Source of the DNA: Ramlibacter tataouinensis | GTDB lineage: Bacteria; Pseudomonadota; Gammaproteobacteria; Burkholderiales; Burkholderiaceae_C | Length of the DNA: 32,243 nucleotides | Assembly (NCBI GenBank): GCA_002427815.1 | Contig: DIZF01000076.1 | Location: forward strand, 1-32,243 | Direction: 5' to 3' | Notes under the pieces: model-generated | The model's input: only the letters and a program-made list of their open reading frames with translations | Databases searched by the model: none | Told to the model about the DNA's origin: nothing | Shown here: positions 7,514 through 16,179 of the stretch, piece by piece | Layout of the letters: every line of letters begins with the position of its first letter | Numbering within the stretch: the stretch's first letter is position 1 | Made by a program: the position numbers and the translations under genes

Positions 7514-8163
7514 CACACACTGCGCGCCCTTCAACACCTGCAAGTACGCGCAAGAGCGCGTTGGGCGGCCCCATGCAAGGCCGGGTATCCGCGCTGGCCG
7601 CGCTGGCGACGGGCCTGGCACTTTTCACGTTCAGCCTGTCGGCGTTCGCCGCCTGGGACCTGCAGCAACTGATGGATTCCCTGGCGCAGAACAAGTCCGG
7701 CCGAGCCACCTTCGTCGAGACGAAACACATAGCTGTGCTGGACCGGCCCGTCCAATCGTCGGGAGAGCTGGTTTTCGTCGCGCCGGACCGGCTCGAAAAG
7801 CGCACGCTCAAACCGAAACCCGAATCCATGATCGTGAACGGCGATGCATTGACTCTCGAACGTGGCAGCCAGAAACGTCAAATGCAATTGCAGGCCTACC
7901 CGGAGGTGGCCGCCTTCATCGACAGCATACGGGGCACCCTGGCGGGCGACCGCAAGGCGCTCGAGCGCAGCTACCAGCTGAGCCTGGACGGCTCGGCCGA
8001 TGGCTGGACCCTGCAGCTGCTGCCGCGTGACGAAAAAATGAAGGCCGTGGTGCAGCGCATCCGGATCGCCGGGGTGCGCGACCAGGTGAAGAGTATCGAA
8101 ATCACCCAGGCCGACGGCGACAGCTCGCTGATGGTGGTTAAAGAATCGACAACCCCACCATGA
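7510..8163 (+). CDS. LolA-like outer-membrane carrier protein
   Basis: A 217-residue periplasmic protein related to the lipoprotein carrier LolA (ApeL-like). After an N-terminal extension there is a signal peptide (hydrophobic core about residues 28-47, ending SAFAAW). The mature part has WDLQQLMDSLAQNKSGRATFVETKHI, SSGELVFVAPDRLEKRT and a repeated beta-strand pattern, which matches the half-barrel that shields a lipid chain. It probably ferries the hydrophobic polyene lipid across the periplasm. The ATG at 7510 overlaps the preceding stop; an in-frame ATG at 7573 would give a more standard signal peptide without the first 21 residues and could be the real start. It is coupled to the exporter gene by ATGA. 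Confidence 0.85.
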   Translation: MTHTARPSTPASTRKSALGGPMQGRVSALAALATGLALFTFSLSAFAAWDLQQLMDSLAQNKSGRATFVETKHIAVLDRPVQSSGELVFVAPDRLEKRTLKPKPESMIVNGDALTLERGSQKRQMQLQAYPEVAAFIDSIRGTLAGDRKALERSYQLSLDGSADGWTLQLLPRDEKMKAVVQRIRIAGVRDQVKSIEITQADGDSSLMVVKESTTPP

Positions 8164-10505
8164 TGGCCTCGCGCCGACGCGGCATCCCGGCGATCGCGCT
8201 GTGGCTGGCGCTCCTGCTGGCTTGCGCAGGCATCATCAGCAGCACCCACTTCACCACCGACCTGTCGGCATTCCTGCCCCGCGCACCCACGCCCGAGCAA
8301 AAGCTGCTCATGGACCAACTGCGGGACGGCCTGGCTTCGCGGTTGATTCTGGTCGGCATCGAAGGCGCCGATGCGCCCGAGCGCGCCCGGCTGTCCAGGC
8401 AGACCGCCCAGCGCCTGCGCGCCGACCCGGCGTTCGTCACGGTGAACAACGGGGAGCCCGTCAACACCGAGCGCGACCGTGCATTCCTGTTCAACAATCG
8501 TTACCTGCTGAGCCCTGCGGTGACGCCGGAGCGCTTTGGCGAGGAGGGCCTGCACGCCGCCTTGAGCGACAGCATCGACCTGCTCGCCTCGCCGGCCGGG
8601 CTGCTGGTCAAATCCATGTTGCCGCGCGATCCCACGGGGGAAATGGTGCAACTGCTGGACCAACTGGGCAGCAGATCGCCGCCGAAGCTGGTGGATGGCG
8701 CCTGGGCTTCAGGGGACGGCTCCCGTGCCTTGATGCTGGTGCAAACGCGCGCCGCGGGATCCGATACCGATGCCCAGGAGCGCGCCATGGCCGCCATCCG
8801 GCTGGCGTTTGAGGAGGCCGCTGGCGCCACCCCTTCCGCGAAACTCGTGATGACCGGGCCCAGCGTGTTCTCGGTGACGTCGCGCAACACCATCAAAGAC
8901 CAGGTCAGCCGTCTTTCCATCATCGGCGTCGCGCTCATCGCCACCTTGCTGTTGCTGGTCTATCGCTCCTTCACGGCGCTGGCGTTGGGGTTGTTGCCCG
9001 TCGTAAGCGGTGCGCTGGCAGGCACAGCCGCAGTCAGCCTGGGCTTCGGGTCGGTGCACGGCATCACCCTGGGATTCGGCACTGCACTGATCGGCGAGGC
9101 GGTGGACTATTCCATCTACCTGTTCGTGCAATCGGAACAGCAGGGGGCGGACCGGCAGATCTGGATCAAGCGCTTCTGGCCCACCGTCCGCCTGGGCGTC
9201 CTGACCTCCGTCTTTGGCTTTGCATCGCTGCTGCTGTCCGGTTTTCCCGGCCTCGCGCAACTGGGCCTGTATGCCATTGCCGGCCTGGTCGCGGCCGCCG
9301 CGGTGACGCGTTTCGTGCTGCCGCATCTGCTGCCGTCGGAGTTTCGTATCCACGACGTGTCGGCCATCGGCGCTGTCTTGTCCCGCTGGGTCGAACGCGC
9401 CGGCGCGCTACGCTGGGTGGCGGTGCTGGTGTTGCTGGCAGGCTGCGCCATCCTGATCCAGAACCGCTCGCATCTGTGGAGCCAGAACATCTCTTCCTTG
9501 AGCCCGGTGTCGCAGGCCGACGTCGCGCTCGACACCCGGCTGCGTGCCGACATGGGCGGGCCCGATGTGCGCTACCTGGTGGTGGTGTCCGGTGCGAGCC
9601 GGGAGGCCGTACTGCAATCCTCCGAGCAGGTTGCCACGCTGCTGCAAACGCAAGTCGATCGCGGTGAGCTCGCCGGCTTCGAAAGCCCCAGCCGTTACCT
9701 GCCCAGCGCCGCGACGCAGCGGGCACGGCAGGCCAGCCTGCCCCCGCCGGCGGCACTCGAGGCCCGCCTGGCGCAAGCCGTGCAGGGCCTGCCGGTGCGG
9801 GCACAACTTTTCGCACCGTTCGTTGCCGACGTCGCAGCGGCCCGGACCCAACCCCTGCTGCAGGCCAGCGACCTGGAGCACACGTCCATGGCGATGGCGC
9901 TCCAGGCCCTGCTCATCGAGCAGAATGGCCAATGGAGCGCGCTGTTGCCGCTGAACGCACCGAAGGATGCCGGCATCAATGCCGACGGAATGCGCGCTGC
10001 ACTGGGCACCACGAGATTGCCCAATGTGCTGTTCGTGGACATGAAGGCCGAATCCGACCGCCTCTATTCCGGCTACCTGCGCGAAGCCGGCCTGTTGTCG
10101 CTCGGCGGGCTCGTCGCCATCGTCGCGCTCCTGCTGGTGGTGATTCGCTCGCCGATGCGGGTGGTGCGCATCGTCGCGCCGCTGGCCGCCGCCGCGGTGA
10201 CCGTGACCGCCGCGCTGGTCGCCTCGGGCCAGCAATTGATCATCCTGCACCTGGTGGGCCTGCTGCTGGTGGTTGCCGTGGGTTCCAATTACGCCCTGTT
10301 CTTCGATCAATCCGATCCGGGCACCGCCATCTCGCCCCGCACCCTGGCCTCCATGCTGTTCGCCAACCTCACCACCGTCGCCGGATTCGGCGTGCTCGCG
10401 TTTTCCAATGTGTCGCTGCTGCAAGCCATGGGGGTCACCGTGGCGCCGGGCGTCGTCCTGGCGTTGATCTATTCGGCGATTCTTGCCAGGCGCTCCCATG
10501 CCTGA
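8160..10505 (+). CDS. MMPL/RND-family lipid exporter
   Basis: A 781-residue inner-membrane transporter of the MMPL/RND superfamily, comparable to ApeM. It has the internal two-fold layout: one N-terminal helix (about 10-25), a large periplasmic loop, a block of five helices (about 260-400), a second N-terminal-type helix (about 420-435), a second loop, and a final block of five helices (about 660-775). GFGTALIGEAVDYSIYLF and the matching GSNYALFFDQS are the paired transmembrane motifs carrying the acidic residues that use the proton gradient. Its place next to the LolA-like gene points to extraction of the finished pigment lipid from the inner membrane. The ATG at 8160 overlaps the previous stop, and its own end overlaps the deacetylase start by eight bases. 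Confidence 0.9.
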   Translation: MMASRRRGIPAIALWLALLLACAGIISSTHFTTDLSAFLPRAPTPEQKLLMDQLRDGLASRLILVGIEGADAPERARLSRQTAQRLRADPAFVTVNNGEPVNTERDRAFLFNNRYLLSPAVTPERFGEEGLHAALSDSIDLLASPAGLLVKSMLPRDPTGEMVQLLDQLGSRSPPKLVDGAWASGDGSRALMLVQTRAAGSDTDAQERAMAAIRLAFEEAAGATPSAKLVMTGPSVFSVTSRNTIKDQVSRLSIIGVALIATLLLLVYRSFTALALGLLPVVSGALAGTAAVSLGFGSVHGITLGFGTALIGEAVDYSIYLFVQSEQQGADRQIWIKRFWPTVRLGVLTSVFGFASLLLSGFPGLAQLGLYAIAGLVAAAAVTRFVLPHLLPSEFRIHDVSAIGAVLSRWVERAGALRWVAVLVLLAGCAILIQNRSHLWSQNISSLSPVSQADVALDTRLRADMGGPDVRYLVVVSGASREAVLQSSEQVATLLQTQVDRGELAGFESPSRYLPSAATQRARQASLPPPAALEARLAQAVQGLPVRAQLFAPFVADVAAARTQPLLQASDLEHTSMAMALQALLIEQNGQWSALLPLNAPKDAGINADGMRAALGTTRLPNVLFVDMKAESDRLYSGYLREAGLLSLGGLVAIVALLLVVIRSPMRVVRIVAPLAAAAVTVTAALVASGQQLIILHLVGLLLVVAVGSNYALFFDQSDPGTAISPRTLASMLFANLTTVAGFGVLAFSNVSLLQAMGVTVAPGVVLALIYSAILARRSHA

Positions 10506-11301
10506 TCCGGCCTGGCACTCGCCCCCCCTGGTGCGCGCATCCATCGCGCTGCATCTGCTGGCCTTGATTGCTGTCATCGCAGCCCCCAGGCTATGGCCGT
10601 GGGCACTGGCCACGGCCATAGCCAATCACCTCCTGGTTGTGGCCGTGGGCCTGTGGCCGCGCAGCCATTGGCTCGGCCCGAACTGGACACTTCTGCCCGC
10701 CGCTTCGGCGGCCCGCAATGAAATTGCCCTGACGATCGATGACGGTCCGGACCCCGTCGTCACCCCACAGGTCCTCGCCCTGCTGGATCGATATGCCACC
10801 CGGGCCACCTTTTTTTGCATCGGGATACAGGCGGAACGCCACCCCGATCTGTGCCGGGAGATCGTGCGGCGCGGCCACGCTGTCGAGAACCATAGCCAGC
10901 AGCATTTCCATGATTTTTCGCTGCTGGGCCCGCGCGGCCTGATGCGTGAATTGCAGGCGTCCCAGGACACGCTCGCCCGGATTTGCGGCCAACACCCGCT
11001 GTTCTTTCGCGCCCCGGCCGGTTTGCGCAACCTGTTTCTGGCCCCGGTGCTGGCCCGGCTCGGGCTGCGCCTGACCAGTTGGTCGGCGCGCGGTTTCGAC
11101 ACCCGCATCAACGATCCCGAGCGCGTGAAACGCAGCCTGCTGCGCGGCCTGCGAGCGGGCGCCATCCTGCTGCTGCACGATGGCCACGCCGCACGCACCG
11201 CCGGGGGCATCCCGGTGATTCTGGAAGTGCTGCCCGCCGTACTCGAATCAGCTGCTGCCGCCGGCCTGCGTCCGGTCACCTTGCGCGAGGCACTTTCATG
11301 A
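10498..11301 (+). CDS. Polysaccharide deacetylase-family protein, membrane-anchored
   Basis: A 267-residue NodB-type carbohydrate esterase (family 4). Two hydrophobic segments (about 12-30 and 36-53) precede the catalytic domain. Metal and catalytic motifs are complete: TIDDGPDP (79-86), the HSQQH metal-binding pair (132-136), RAPAG (171-175) and LLHDGH (225-230). Such enzymes remove N-acetyl groups from amino sugars. In this operon it may deacetylate the sugar of a glycolipid so that another group can be added; that is inference. The ATG at 10498 lies in the last codons of the exporter gene, and its stop overlaps the PAP2 gene start (ATGA), so it is clearly part of the operon although this activity is not among the core aryl polyene enzymes. 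Confidence 0.88.
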   Translation: MPDPAWHSPPLVRASIALHLLALIAVIAAPRLWPWALATAIANHLLVVAVGLWPRSHWLGPNWTLLPAASAARNEIALTIDDGPDPVVTPQVLALLDRYATRATFFCIGIQAERHPDLCREIVRRGHAVENHSQQHFHDFSLLGPRGLMRELQASQDTLARICGQHPLFFRAPAGLRNLFLAPVLARLGLRLTSWSARGFDTRINDPERVKRSLLRGLRAGAILLLHDGHAARTAGGIPVILEVLPAVLESAAAAGLRPVTLREALS

Positions 11302-11990
11302 TAGCGAGCGCTCAAGACTCACCCTGGCACCGTCAGGTGGCAGCAACCATCCGCATGCACCCGTATGTGAAGGGTATCGGCACGACGGCTTTCATCAGCC
11401 TGTTCTTCGTCGCCTACTTCTATGTGCTGAGGCACCCCGCCTACACGCCGACGGTGATGCCGGCGATCTGGCTGGATCGCCTGATCGGCTTCGAGCCGCT
11501 GGCCCTGCCGGTCTATCTGTCACTCTGGCTCTATGTCAGCCTGCTGCCGGCGTTCTTTTCGACGCGGGCTGAACTCTACCAATACGGCCTGTCCATGATG
11601 TTGATGTGCGTCGTCGGCTTGAGCATCTTCTACTTCTGGCCCACAGCCGCGCCCGCTCCCGATATCGACTGGAGCCGTTACCCCGACATGCATTTTCTCA
11701 AGAACATCGATGCCGCCGGCAATGCCTGCCCTTCCCTTCACGTCGCCACCGCCTTTTTCTCGGGCGTCTGGTTTCACCACCTGATGCGTCGTTTCGGGGC
11801 GCCACTGTGGATACTGATGTCCAACTGGACTTGGTGTATCGCGATCGTCTATTCCACCGTCGCCGTACGCCAGCACGTGGCGGTCGATGCACTAGCCGGC
11901 CTCGTGCTCGGGGGAGTGACTGCCTGGCTGTCGTTGCGTTATCGCAGGAACATGCAGCCTTCCTTCAAGGTCAGCCGCACCGGCCTTTGA
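11298..11990 (+). CDS. PAP2-superfamily lipid phosphatase/phosphotransferase
   Basis: A 230-residue integral membrane protein with about six helices. The PAP2 active-site motifs are ACPSLHVATAF (PSxH, His148) and STVAVRQHVAVD (His193, Asp197). In the third motif the usual SR is ST (Ser186-Thr187), an arrangement I associate with the Aur1/inositol-phosphotransferase-like branch rather than classical phosphatidate phosphatases; the FWPTAAPAP segment is also of that type. It may therefore dephosphorylate a lipid carrier or move a phosphorylated head group onto the pigment lipid. The ATG at 11298 overlaps the deacetylase stop. It is followed by a 30-base gap before the ketosynthase gene, one of the few breaks in the coupled chain. 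Confidence 0.85.
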   Translation: MIASAQDSPWHRQVAATIRMHPYVKGIGTTAFISLFFVAYFYVLRHPAYTPTVMPAIWLDRLIGFEPLALPVYLSLWLYVSLLPAFFSTRAELYQYGLSMMLMCVVGLSIFYFWPTAAPAPDIDWSRYPDMHFLKNIDAAGNACPSLHVATAFFSGVWFHHLMRRFGAPLWILMSNWTWCIAIVYSTVAVRQHVAVDALAGLVLGGVTAWLSLRYRRNMQPSFKVSRTGL

Positions 11991-12020
11991 AGTCGGGCCG
12001 CTGTCCCAAGGCCTGCGCAC

Positions 12021-13259
12021 TTGCTAACATGTCATGTCATTTCATACAGACAGGCTGGTTTTCCCCTGACTCCGCTCTGGATTTCTCATTTCACCGCGAC
12101 CAGCGGTATCGGCTGCGGCCTTGCGCAAACCCTGGCCGCATTGCGCCAGCGCCGGGGCGGGTTGGTGCCGTGTGCCTTCGACACGGTTGACCTGCCGACC
12201 TTCGTCGGTGAAGTCCCCGGCGTGGATGCCGTTCAGCTTCCCCCGGAACTGGGCGCCTTCGATTGCCGCAACAACCGCCTGGCCTTCCTGGGCCTGATGC
12301 AGGACGGCTTCGCCGACGCCGTGGCGGCTGCGGTCCGCAAGCACGGAGCGCAACGGATCGGGCTCTTCCTGGGCACCAGCACATCGGGCATTTTGCAGAC
12401 CGAGCTGGCTTACCGCCGGCGCGACCCGGTCGACGGCGCCCTGCCTGCTGATTTCGTCTATGCCACGACCCACAACACGTTCTCCGTGGCCGATTTCACG
12501 CGGCATTGTCTGGGCCTCACCGGTCCGGCCGTGGTGGTCTCGTCGGCCTGCTCGTCGAGCGCCAAGGTGTTTGCCTCGGCGCGTCGCATGATGGCAGCGG
12601 GACTGATCGACGCCGCCGTGGTGGGTGGCGTGGACTCCCTGTGCCTCACAACCTTGTATGGTTTCAACTCGCTCGGCCTGATGTCCAGCCAGGCCTGCCG
12701 CCCCTTCGACATCGCGCGCGACGGCATTTCCATCGGGGAAGCAGCAGCGTTCGCCTTGGTCGAACGCGTGCCGGAGCACCTGGACGGGAACGCCGTGCTG
12801 CTGTTGGGCGTGGGGGAATCGAGCGATGCGCATCACATGTCCTCGCCCCATCCGGACGGGCTCGGCGCGCGCATCGCCATGCAGGACGCGCTGGAAATGG
12901 CGCAGCTCGAAGCGGCCGACATCGACTACATCAACCTGCACGGCACCGCCACGCCCAGCAACGATGTGGCCGAGACCAAGGCCGTCGCGGCAGTGTTCGG
13001 TTCGAGCACACCGTGCAGTTCCACCAAAGGCGCAACCGGACATACGTTGGGGGCCGCGGGCGCCCTGGAGGCCGTGATTTGCGCACTGGCATTGCAAAAC
13101 GACCTGCTGCCGGGCGGGCTGAACACGCAACAACTCGACCCGCTCCTGCCTCTGAATTACCTGCTGGAAAACCGCGAGCAGCCGGCCCGTCGCGTCCTCA
13201 GCAATTCGTTCGGCTTTGGCGGCACGAATTGCAGCCTGATTTTCGGCCGCGCCGGTTGA
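12021..13259 (+). CDS. Beta-ketoacyl-ACP synthase (elongating ketosynthase)
   Basis: A FabF-type ketosynthase of up to 412 residues that should condense malonyl-ACP with the growing chain (comparable to ApeO/ApeR). The catalytic triad is complete: Cys177 in VVSSACSSSAKV, His308 in NLHGTATPSND and His341 in KGATGHTLGAAG, with the FGFGGTNCS end motif. The start is a real problem: no ATG occurs in frame before the conserved TPLWISHFTATS region. The only ordinary start is TTG at 12021; CTG at 12066, just before TPLWISHF, would fit the homologue N-terminus better. Two ATGs at 12029 and 12034 are in the other frames. No clear ribosome-binding site is seen. It lies 10 bases before the chain-length-factor gene. 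Confidence 0.9.
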   Translation: MLTCHVISYRQAGFPLTPLWISHFTATSGIGCGLAQTLAALRQRRGGLVPCAFDTVDLPTFVGEVPGVDAVQLPPELGAFDCRNNRLAFLGLMQDGFADAVAAAVRKHGAQRIGLFLGTSTSGILQTELAYRRRDPVDGALPADFVYATTHNTFSVADFTRHCLGLTGPAVVVSSACSSSAKVFASARRMMAAGLIDAAVVGGVDSLCLTTLYGFNSLGLMSSQACRPFDIARDGISIGEAAAFALVERVPEHLDGNAVLLLGVGESSDAHHMSSPHPDGLGARIAMQDALEMAQLEAADIDYINLHGTATPSNDVAETKAVAAVFGSSTPCSSTKGATGHTLGAAGALEAVICALALQNDLLPGGLNTQQLDPLLPLNYLLENREQPARRVLSNSFGFGGTNCSLIFGRAG

Positions 13260-13269
13260 AGACAACGAG

Positions 13270-14103
13270 ATGACGCAGCCTTCCACCCGCGGCGCGATGC
13301 CCCTCAATGTGTTTGTCGAAGGTATCGGCCTGTTGGGCCCTGGCCTCGCCGGCTGGGCGCAAGGCCGCCAGTACCTTGACGGCAGCCTGCACTACGAAGC
13401 CGGACGATGCGTGCTGCCATTGCCCATGGCGCTGCCATCGGCCGAGCGGCGACGTGCGGGCGCCGTGGTCAGGATTTCCATGGCAGTCGGGCAGGAAGCA
13501 GTCGAGGCTTCGGGCCTGCAGGCCAAGGACCTGCCCTCGGTCTTTTCCTCGTCCAGCGGCGACGCTGTCAATTGCCACGAGATCTGCGCCGCACTGGCCT
13601 CAGGCGACCGGCTGATCTCGCCGACCCGCTTTCACAACTCGGTCCACAACGCCTCTTCCGGCTACTGGAGCATCGCCAGTGGCGCCATGGCCAGCTCGTC
13701 GGTGCTGTGCGCATTCGATGCGGGGTTCGCGGCCGGCCTGCTGGAAGCGATGACCCAATGCGTCGTCGATGATAGCCCGGTGCTGCTGGTGGCCTACGAC
13801 ACCGAGTATCCGGAGCCGTTGTACAGCAAACGTCCGATCCCCGACGCGATGGGTGTGGCGCTGGTCCTCACTCCCCGGCGCAGCGCCCGCAGCCTGGCCC
13901 GGATCAGCCTTGACGGCACCCGCTTCCTGACGGCGGCAGCGGCCGACACAATGGACGATTCAGCGCTGGAGACATTGCGCCAGACCATTCCAGCGGCCCG
14001 CGCGTTGCCGCTGTTGCAGGCCATCGCGAAAAGAGACGCAACGCCCGTTGTGCTGGCCTATCTGGACCCCATGCAAATGGCGGTGGCGGTCGCGCCGTGC
14101 TGA
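13270..14103 (+). CDS. Ketosynthase-like chain-length factor (Ketoacyl-synt_2 type)
   Basis: A 277-residue short ketosynthase-like protein of the type called beta-ketoacyl synthase chain length factor (comparable to ApeC). It contains the family stretch RFHNSVHNASSGYWSIASG at about residues 120-138, but where an active ketosynthase has its ACSSS nucleophile elbow it reads AMASSSVLCAFDAGF, so no catalytic cysteine is in the proper place. Such proteins pair with an active ketosynthase and set or stabilise chain length, as in type II polyketide systems. The ATG at 13270 follows the ketosynthase stop by 10 bases. Its end overlaps the GTG start of the next dehydratase. Regulation of chain length here is inferred from family knowledge. 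Confidence 0.87.
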   Translation: MTQPSTRGAMPLNVFVEGIGLLGPGLAGWAQGRQYLDGSLHYEAGRCVLPLPMALPSAERRRAGAVVRISMAVGQEAVEASGLQAKDLPSVFSSSSGDAVNCHEICAALASGDRLISPTRFHNSVHNASSGYWSIASGAMASSSVLCAFDAGFAAGLLEAMTQCVVDDSPVLLVAYDTEYPEPLYSKRPIPDAMGVALVLTPRRSARSLARISLDGTRFLTAAAADTMDDSALETLRQTIPAARALPLLQAIAKRDATPVVLAYLDPMQMAVAVAPC

Positions 14104-14603
14104 ACAGCCCGCAAACGCTGAACCGCCAGGAGATCGCCCGCCGCATCCCCCATCAGGGCAGCATGTGCCTGCTCGACGCGGTGCTGGCCTGGGACAACGA
14201 CCTCATTGCCTGCCAGACCAGCACCCATCTCTCGCCCGATCATCCGCTGCGCGCCCATGGCCGGCTGGGCGCGGCCTGCGGCGTCGAATACGCGGCGCAA
14301 GCGATGGCCGTGCACGGCGCGCTGGTCGCCCAAAGCCTGGACAGCGACAACGCCGGTGGATCACGGCCCCGTGCCGGTTACCTGGCCGGCCTGCGCAGCG
14401 TCACCCTCTACGTCGAACGGCTGGATACGGTTTGCGGCCCGCTGACGGTGAACGCAGAGCGCATCACCGGTGACGCCAACACCGTGCTATACAGCTTTAC
14501 GGTGCAAACCGGCGAGCAAACCTTGCTCAGTGGGCGTGCGGTTGTCGTGCTCGATGCCGCAGGCATCTCGCCCCGGCCGGACACGAGCCGCAACATCGCC
14601 TGA
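14097..14603 (+). CDS. Hotdog-fold dehydratase (ApeP-like)
   Basis: A 168-residue protein resembling the second 3-hydroxyacyl-ACP dehydratase of aryl polyene clusters. The FabZ-type signature is RRIPHQGSMCLLDAVLAWD (residues 15-33), with presumed catalytic His19; GAACGVEYAAQAMAVHGAL supplies the central hotdog helix and YLAGLRSVTLYVERLD the following strands. It probably works with the 111-residue dehydratase at 6210, because paired ApeI/ApeP-like enzymes are a feature of these systems. The GTG at 14097 overlaps the preceding stop by seven bases. There are 27 bases to the ketoreductase gene, with a good ribosome-binding site in between. Confidence 0.85.
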   Translation: MLNSPQTLNRQEIARRIPHQGSMCLLDAVLAWDNDLIACQTSTHLSPDHPLRAHGRLGAACGVEYAAQAMAVHGALVAQSLDSDNAGGSRPRAGYLAGLRSVTLYVERLDTVCGPLTVNAERITGDANTVLYSFTVQTGEQTLLSGRAVVVLDAAGISPRPDTSRNIA

Positions 14604-14630
14604 GCAAGCCGGCCCAGGAAGGACATCCCC

Positions 14631-15362
14631 ATGACCACCCCTCTCAAACGTGCACTTGTCACCGGCGGCAGCGGCGGCATCGGCTGCGCCATCAGCCGGC
14701 GCCTGGCAGCCGACGGCCTGCACGTCATCATCCATGCCAACAGCAACCTGGCCACCGCACAAGCCCTGGCGCAGCGCATCGTGGCCGAAGGCGGTCAGGC
14801 GCAGGCAGTCGCATTCGATGTGACCGATGCGTCCGCCACGGCAGATGCGCTGCAGGCCTTGCTGGACCAGGGTGCTATCCAGGTGCTGGTCAACAACGCC
14901 GGCATTCACGAAGACGCCGTATTTCCCGGCATGCAGCTGGGCCAATGGCAGCGGGTGCTGGACGTGTCGCTCAACGGCTTTTTCAACGTCACCCAGCCGC
15001 TGACGTTGCCGATGATCCGGACCCGCTGGGGGCGCATCATCAACATCACCTCGGTCGCCGCCGTGATGGGCAACCGGGGCCAGGTGAATTATTCGGCGGC
15101 CAAGGGCGCATTGCACGCGGCCACCAAGTCCCTGGCCCTCGAAGTGGCCAGCCGCGGCATCACCGTCAATGCCGTGGCGCCCGGCATCATAGCCACGGGC
15201 ATGAGCGAAGGCGGCTTCAGCGCCGACGACATCGCGCGCATGGTGCCGATGAAACGCCCCGGCAAGGCCGAGGAAGTGGCCGACCTGGTCGGCTTCCTGG
15301 CTTCGGAACGCGCAGCCTATATCAGCGGGCAGATCATTTCCATCAACGGCGGGATGGCTTAA
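14631..15362 (+). CDS. 3-oxoacyl-ACP reductase, FabG-type (ApeQ-like)
   Basis: A 243-residue short-chain dehydrogenase/reductase that should reduce the 3-ketoacyl-ACP after each condensation, using NADPH. The Rossmann loop is TGGSGGIG (11-18), NNAG lies at 88-91, and the catalytic residues Asn115, Ser141, Tyr154 and Lys158 are all in place (NITSVAAV, YSAAK). The C-terminus ISGQIISINGGMA is typical of FabG. The ATG at 14631 is preceded by AGGAAGG at about 14616-14622. With the ketosynthase and dehydratases it completes the reducing part of the cycle; no enoyl reductase gene is seen, which is what a conjugated polyene needs. It ends 14 bases before the methyltransferase gene. Confidence 0.92.
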   Translation: MTTPLKRALVTGGSGGIGCAISRRLAADGLHVIIHANSNLATAQALAQRIVAEGGQAQAVAFDVTDASATADALQALLDQGAIQVLVNNAGIHEDAVFPGMQLGQWQRVLDVSLNGFFNVTQPLTLPMIRTRWGRIINITSVAAVMGNRGQVNYSAAKGALHAATKSLALEVASRGITVNAVAPGIIATGMSEGGFSADDIARMVPMKRPGKAEEVADLVGFLASERAAYISGQIISINGGMA

Positions 15363-15376
15363 AGGAAGATGTCAAC

Positions 15377-16147
15377 ATGAATACGCCGGAACCTGCTTCC
15401 GTGGTGCACGCACCGCATCGCCCGCTCACCGATTACTACCAGACCGAGCAGGATCGACAGGCCTATCTGCGCAAGATCTTCGACGACACCGCGCCGGACT
15501 ACGACCGGATCGAGGCTATGCTGGCATGGGGAACCGGGTCGCGCTACCGGCGCGACGCGCTGGTTCGCGCCGGCTTGAAGCGCGGCATGAAGGTGCTGGA
15601 TGTGGGCGTGGGAACCGGCCTCGTTGCCGCGCAAGCCTGCGCCCTGACCGGCGACCCCACCCTGGTCACCGGAGTCGATCCCAGCCCGGGCATGATGGCT
15701 GCCAGCAAGCTGCCCAAGGCCATGGTGATGGTGGAGGGCCGGGCCGAATCCCTGCCTTTCCCCGACAATCATTTCGATTTTCTGAGCATGGGCTACGCCC
15801 TTCGCCACATCAGCGATCTGAGCGTGGCGTTCGCGGAGTTCGAGCGGGTGTTGAAGCCCGGCGGGCGCCTGTGCATCCTGGAAATTACCCAGGCACAAAC
15901 CCCTCTGGGCCGGTGGCTGCTCAAGACTTATATGCGCGGGGTGATCCCGCTCTTGACGCGTCTCGTTTCCAGCCAGAAAAAAACCACCACGATGTGGCGT
16001 TATTACTGGGACACCATAGAAGCCTGCGTCCGCCCCGAACAAGTCGTGGCCACCCTCAGTGCGGCAGGGCTCACGCACGTAGAGCGGCATCTGGAACTCG
16101 GCATCTTTTCGGAATACCACGCGGTCAAGGCGTCACCGGGGGGCTGA
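15377..16147 (+). CDS. SAM-dependent methyltransferase (UbiE-like)
   Basis: A 256-residue class I methyltransferase related to UbiE/COQ5. The SAM-binding motif I is KVLDVGVGTGL (72-82), the acidic residue after the second strand is in TGVDPSPGMM, and the LPFPDNHFDF and RVLKPGGRLCILE motifs follow. In aryl polyene clusters a methyltransferase decorates the aryl head, and this is the likely job here; ring C- or O-methylation cannot be separated by sequence. The ATG at 15377 has a clear ribosome-binding site (AAAGGAAG at 15361-15368). It is the last gene on the plus strand of the cluster and converges on the glycosyltransferase gene 32 bases away. Confidence 0.88.
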   Translation: MNTPEPASVVHAPHRPLTDYYQTEQDRQAYLRKIFDDTAPDYDRIEAMLAWGTGSRYRRDALVRAGLKRGMKVLDVGVGTGLVAAQACALTGDPTLVTGVDPSPGMMAASKLPKAMVMVEGRAESLPFPDNHFDFLSMGYALRHISDLSVAFAEFERVLKPGGRLCILEITQAQTPLGRWLLKTYMRGVIPLLTRLVSSQKKTTTMWRYYWDTIEACVRPEQVVATLSAAGLTHVERHLELGIFSEYHAVKASPGG

Positions 16148-16156
16148 GCGTTGCGA

Positions 16157-16175
16157 GGCGGCTGCCTGGGCCGCC
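16157..16175. terminator. Short hairpin between convergent operons
   Basis: GGCGGC (16157-16162) and GCCGCC (16170-16175) form a six-pair GC stem with a seven-base loop, in the 32-base gap between the two convergent pigment operons. There is no T run on either side, so it is at best a weak bidirectional stop or a barrier to read-through. Confidence 0.25.
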
Positions 16176-16179
16176 GGAT

